A stretch of DNA of 15,558 nt, taken from the NCBI GenBank assembly GCA_021779875.1, contig JAJXZV010000383.1, positions 1 through 15,558 on the forward strand, in the 5' to 3' direction. A model generated the notes under the pieces. It was not told the DNA's origin, made no database searches, and saw nothing but the letters and a program-made list of their open reading frames with translations. Position 1 is the stretch's first letter. The number at the start of each line of letters is the position of its first letter. The DNA is from Pseudomonadota bacterium. GTDB lineage: Bacteria > Pseudomonadota > Gammaproteobacteria > Steroidobacterales > Steroidobacteraceae. This document shows positions 13,704 to 15,558 of this stretch, in pieces. The position numbers and the translations under genes are program-made.

Positions 13704-14487
13704 GGATCCGCTCTCCCCGTGTGTGGTGCCGGCGCGCCTCGAGCCGCCGGCCGATCTCCCGCAAGGTAAGCATGCCCGGTCCGAGCTCCGTCCCGCCAGC
13801 GCCGCCGGCGGGCGGGGCGGTCCCGTCGAGCGAGGGCAGCACGAGGTCCGCGCCGCGAAAGTCCTCGGTGCGCGTCCAGTAGCTCGGCGTCACGACGGTG
13901 AAGAGGCCCGCGCCCTTGGCCGCGGCGAGGCCGATGGCCGAGTCCTCCAGCGCCGCGCAGTCCCCGGCGGCGGCCCCGAGCTCGCGCAGCACCCATCGGT
14001 AGATGTCCGGCGCGGGCTTCTTGCGCGCCACGCAATCGCCGGCGCCGACCACCGCGAATTGGCCGAGTGCGCTCCGGCCGAGATGGACCTCGAGCAGCGC
14101 CTCGACGGCCGCCGGGGTGGTGGTGGAGGCGATGGCGAGCGCCACGCCGGCCGCGCGCGCCTCCTGCAGGAGCCGCTGCACACCCTCGCGCAGCGGCACG
14201 ACGCCGCCGCGGATCATGCGCGTGTAATGCCGGGTCTTGCGCGCGTGGATCTCGTCGATGCGCCCGTCGAGCGCGGTGCGGTCCGCCGCCGAGAGAGGCT
14301 GGGCGTGCAGGTGCGCGGCGATGCGCTCCTTGCCGCCCGTCGTGAGCAGCAGCCCGGCGTATTGGGGCCTGCTCCAATGCCAGTCGAGGCCGACCTCGGC
14401 GAACGCCGTGTTGAACGCGATCCGGTGCGCCTCCTCGGTGTCGGCGAGGGTTCCGTCCACGTCGAAGATGAGCGCCTTGAGGCTCAT
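13630..14487 (-). CDS. cbbY: CbbY, HAD-family phosphatase (xylulose-1,5-bisphosphate phosphatase)
   Basis: CbbY in red-type operons removes xylulose 1,5-bisphosphate, an inhibitory misfire product of Rubisco, by converting it to xylulose 5-phosphate. The protein shows the HAD nucleophile motif [12 protein letters not shown] with Asp9 and Asp11, a helical cap domain (about 17-90), ASTTT as motif II, the lysine of RKKPAPDIY as motif III, and [14 protein letters not shown] as motif IV. Its 285 residues exceed the roughly 230-255 usual for the family. The extra C-terminus (after about residue 235) is Arg/His-rich, and its final 24 codons are read from the 5' end of fbp in a different frame. The ATG at 14487 overlaps the cbbX stop as ATGA. 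It is strongly linked to Rubisco maintenance by its position directly after cbbX. Confidence 0.94.
   Translation of the reverse strand: MSLKALIFDVDGTLADTEEAHRIAFNTAFAEVGLDWHWSRPQYAGLLLTTGGKERIAAHLHAQPLSAADRTALDGRIDEIHARKTRHYTRMIRGGVVPLREGVQRLLQEARAAGVALAIASTTTPAAVEALLEVHLGRSALGQFAVVGAGDCVARKKPAPDIYRWVLRELGAAAGDCAALEDSAIGLAAAKGAGLFTVVTPSYWTRTEDFRGADLVLPSLDGTAPPAGGAGGTELGPGMLTLREIGRRLEARRHHTRGERIHGDTREDHHRIHHRGPAPLPRGDR
13713..13718 (-). promoter_or_regulatory. Ribosome-binding site of fbp inside the cbbY reading frame
   Basis: GGGGAG ends nine bases before the fbp ATG at 13703. It decides the fbp start and lies within codons of cbbY, so ribosomes finishing cbbY pass over it. This suggests translational coupling of phosphatase and FBPase synthesis. 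Confidence 0.6.
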
Positions 14488-15374
14488 GCGAACACCCGGC
14501 TCGCCCGCAGATCCTCGCCCTCGATGGTCATCAGCTCGTCCCGGGACAGCTCCCGGCCGCGCGCGGCGAACAGCCGGTTCGCCTGCCTGAGGCGCGCCCG
14601 GTCGAGCGCGTTGCGAATGGAGCGCGCGTTGGCGAAATGCGGCTGCTTCATGCGCAGCGGGATGTATTCGCGCAGCGCCTCGAGCCCGGAGGGGCTCAGC
14701 CTATACTGCATCTGCGCGAGCATCCGGTTGGCGATCTCGACCAATTCCGCGGCGTCGTAGTCCGGGAAATCGAGGTGGTGGGCGATGCGCGAGGACAGAC
14801 CGGGATTCGAGCGGAAGAAGGTCTCCATGCGGTCGGCGTAGCCGGCCATGATGACCACCAGGTCGTCGCGCTGGTTCTCCATCACCTGCAGCAGGATTTC
14901 GATCGCCTCCTGCCCGTAATCGCGCTCGTTCTCCGGGCGGTACAGGTAATACGCCTCGTCGATGAACAGCACGCCGCCCATGGCCTTCTTCAACACTTCC
15001 TTGGTCTTGGGCGCGGTGTGCCCGATGTACTGTCCGACCAGATCGTCGCGGGTCACCGCGATCAGGTGTCCTTTGCGCACGTACCCCAGGCGATGCAGGA
15101 TCTGCGCCATGCGCAGCGCCACCGTGGTCTTGCCGGTGCCCGGATTGCCGGTGAAGGACATGTGCAGCGAAGGCGCCCCCGCGGCGAGGCCGAGCCGCTC
15201 GCGCGCGCGTTCGACCAGCAGGAGCGCGGCGATGTCGCGAATCCGGGCCTTCACCGGTTTCAGGCCCACCAGCTCGCGGTCCAGCTCGTCGAGCACCGCG
15301 AGCACCTGGGAGCCCTCGAGCAGCGCCTCGAGGTCGATCCGGTCGGACGCGGCGGGGTGTGCCGCTTCGCTCAT
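14484..15374 (-). CDS. cbbX: CbbX, AAA+ red-type Rubisco activase
   Basis: This 296-residue AAA+ ATPase is a red-type Rubisco activase: in R. sphaeroides CbbX forms RuBP-stimulated hexamers that pull on the C-terminus of the Rubisco large subunit to release tightly bound RuBP. Walker A is GNPGTGKTT at 76-84 and Walker B is LFIDE at 136-140. The pore-loop region reads GQYIGHT (114-120), and SNPGLSSRI (189-197) supplies the likely arginine finger. A four-helix lid region follows after about residue 205. The ATG at 15374 lies 7 bp after the cbbS stop; its Shine-Dalgarno is weak, which suits coupling to cbbS translation. The 3' end overlaps cbbY by 4 bp (ATGA). The match to the family is close over the whole length. 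Confidence 0.97.
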   Translation of the reverse strand: MSEAAHPAASDRIDLEALLEGSQVLAVLDELDRELVGLKPVKARIRDIAALLLVERARERLGLAAGAPSLHMSFTGNPGTGKTTVALRMAQILHRLGYVRKGHLIAVTRDDLVGQYIGHTAPKTKEVLKKAMGGVLFIDEAYYLYRPENERDYGQEAIEILLQVMENQRDDLVVIMAGYADRMETFFRSNPGLSSRIAHHLDFPDYDAAELVEIANRMLAQMQYRLSPSGLEALREYIPLRMKQPHFANARSIRNALDRARLRQANRLFAARGRELSRDELMTIEGEDLRASRVFA

Positions 15375-15381
15375 GCGGCGC

Positions 15382-15558
15382 TCACTCGTAGCGGCGGCCT
15401 TCGGGCGCCTGGGTTGCGTAGGCCTCGATGGTGTACTGGATTTGACGGCCGCCGATCTCGTGGCGCTTGAGCAGGAATCCCGGCTCGTGGCTCGGCCGGT
15501 TGACGATGAACGACAGGCGCGTGGTCTCGAAGCCGATGGTCGAATCGAAGGCGTTCAC
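15382..15558 (-). CDS. cbbS: Ribulose-1,5-bisphosphate carboxylase small subunit, red-type form IC (5' end outside window)
   Basis: Only the last 58 codons and the TGA stop are in the window. The visible protein starts VNAFDST and contains [18 protein letters not shown], then ends [19 protein letters not shown]. This matches the C-terminal region of red-type (form IC/ID) Rubisco small subunits such as that of Cupriavidus necator, including the C-terminal beta-hairpin extension that green-type small subunits lack. With a family length near 130-140 residues, about 75-80 N-terminal residues lie beyond the right edge, and cbbL should follow outward. The cbbX start comes 7 bp after its stop. The red type agrees with the presence of cbbX as activase instead of cbbO/cbbQ. 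Confidence 0.95.
   Translation of the reverse strand: MNAFDSTIGFETTRLSFIVNRPSHEPGFLLKRHEIGGRQIQYTIEAYATQAPEGRRYE

Overview
The window is about 15.6 kb of very GC-rich, densely packed bacterial chromosome. Gene content, codon use and the red-type (form IC) Calvin-cycle operon point to a proteobacterium, most likely beta or gamma (inference), able to fix CO2 or descended from such a lineage. Fourteen protein genes cover almost everything. Gaps are 1-148 bp and several genes overlap. I saw no rRNA, tRNA, CRISPR array, insertion sequence or phage gene, and no gene-free stretch longer than 300 bases.

Left block, minus strand (1-3686): a GMC-family flavoprotein oxidoreductase, then a mandelate racemase/enolase-superfamily protein, then a 3-hydroxyisobutyrate-dehydrogenase-like gene cut by the window edge. 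The three are 22 and 8 bp apart and look like one catabolic operon for an unidentified hydroxy or sugar acid. The enolase-superfamily protein lacks two canonical active-site carboxylates.

Centre block, plus strand (3835-9973): an MFS transporter, a GcvA-like LysR regulator, a dimethylglycine/sarcosine-dehydrogenase-like protein (FAD oxidoreductase fused to a folate-binding GcvT-like half) and an APC amino-acid permease. Genes two to four overlap by 4 and 8 bp. This operon diverges from the left block across 148 bp (3687-3834), which probably holds both promoters and perhaps the LysR operator. Together the two blocks suggest uptake and oxidation of a small organic acid or an N-methylated amino acid, with one-carbon units passing to tetrahydrofolate. 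The substrate cannot be read from the sequence.

Right block, minus strand (9975-15558), in transcription order: the 3' end of cbbS (Rubisco small subunit), cbbX (red-type Rubisco activase), cbbY (xylulose-1,5-bisphosphate phosphatase), cbbF/fbp (fructose-1,6-bisphosphatase) and cbbP/prk (phosphoribulokinase). Spacing is tight, with overlaps of 4 bp (cbbX/cbbY) and 74 bp (cbbY/fbp). The activase keeps Rubisco unlocked, CbbY removes an inhibitory misfire product, and FBPase and PRK regenerate RuBP. Two GC-rich hairpins follow cbbP and probably end the operon. Beyond them lie a DMT/EamA transporter and a pirin-family gene. The pirin gene meets the APC permease tail to tail with one base between the stop codons.
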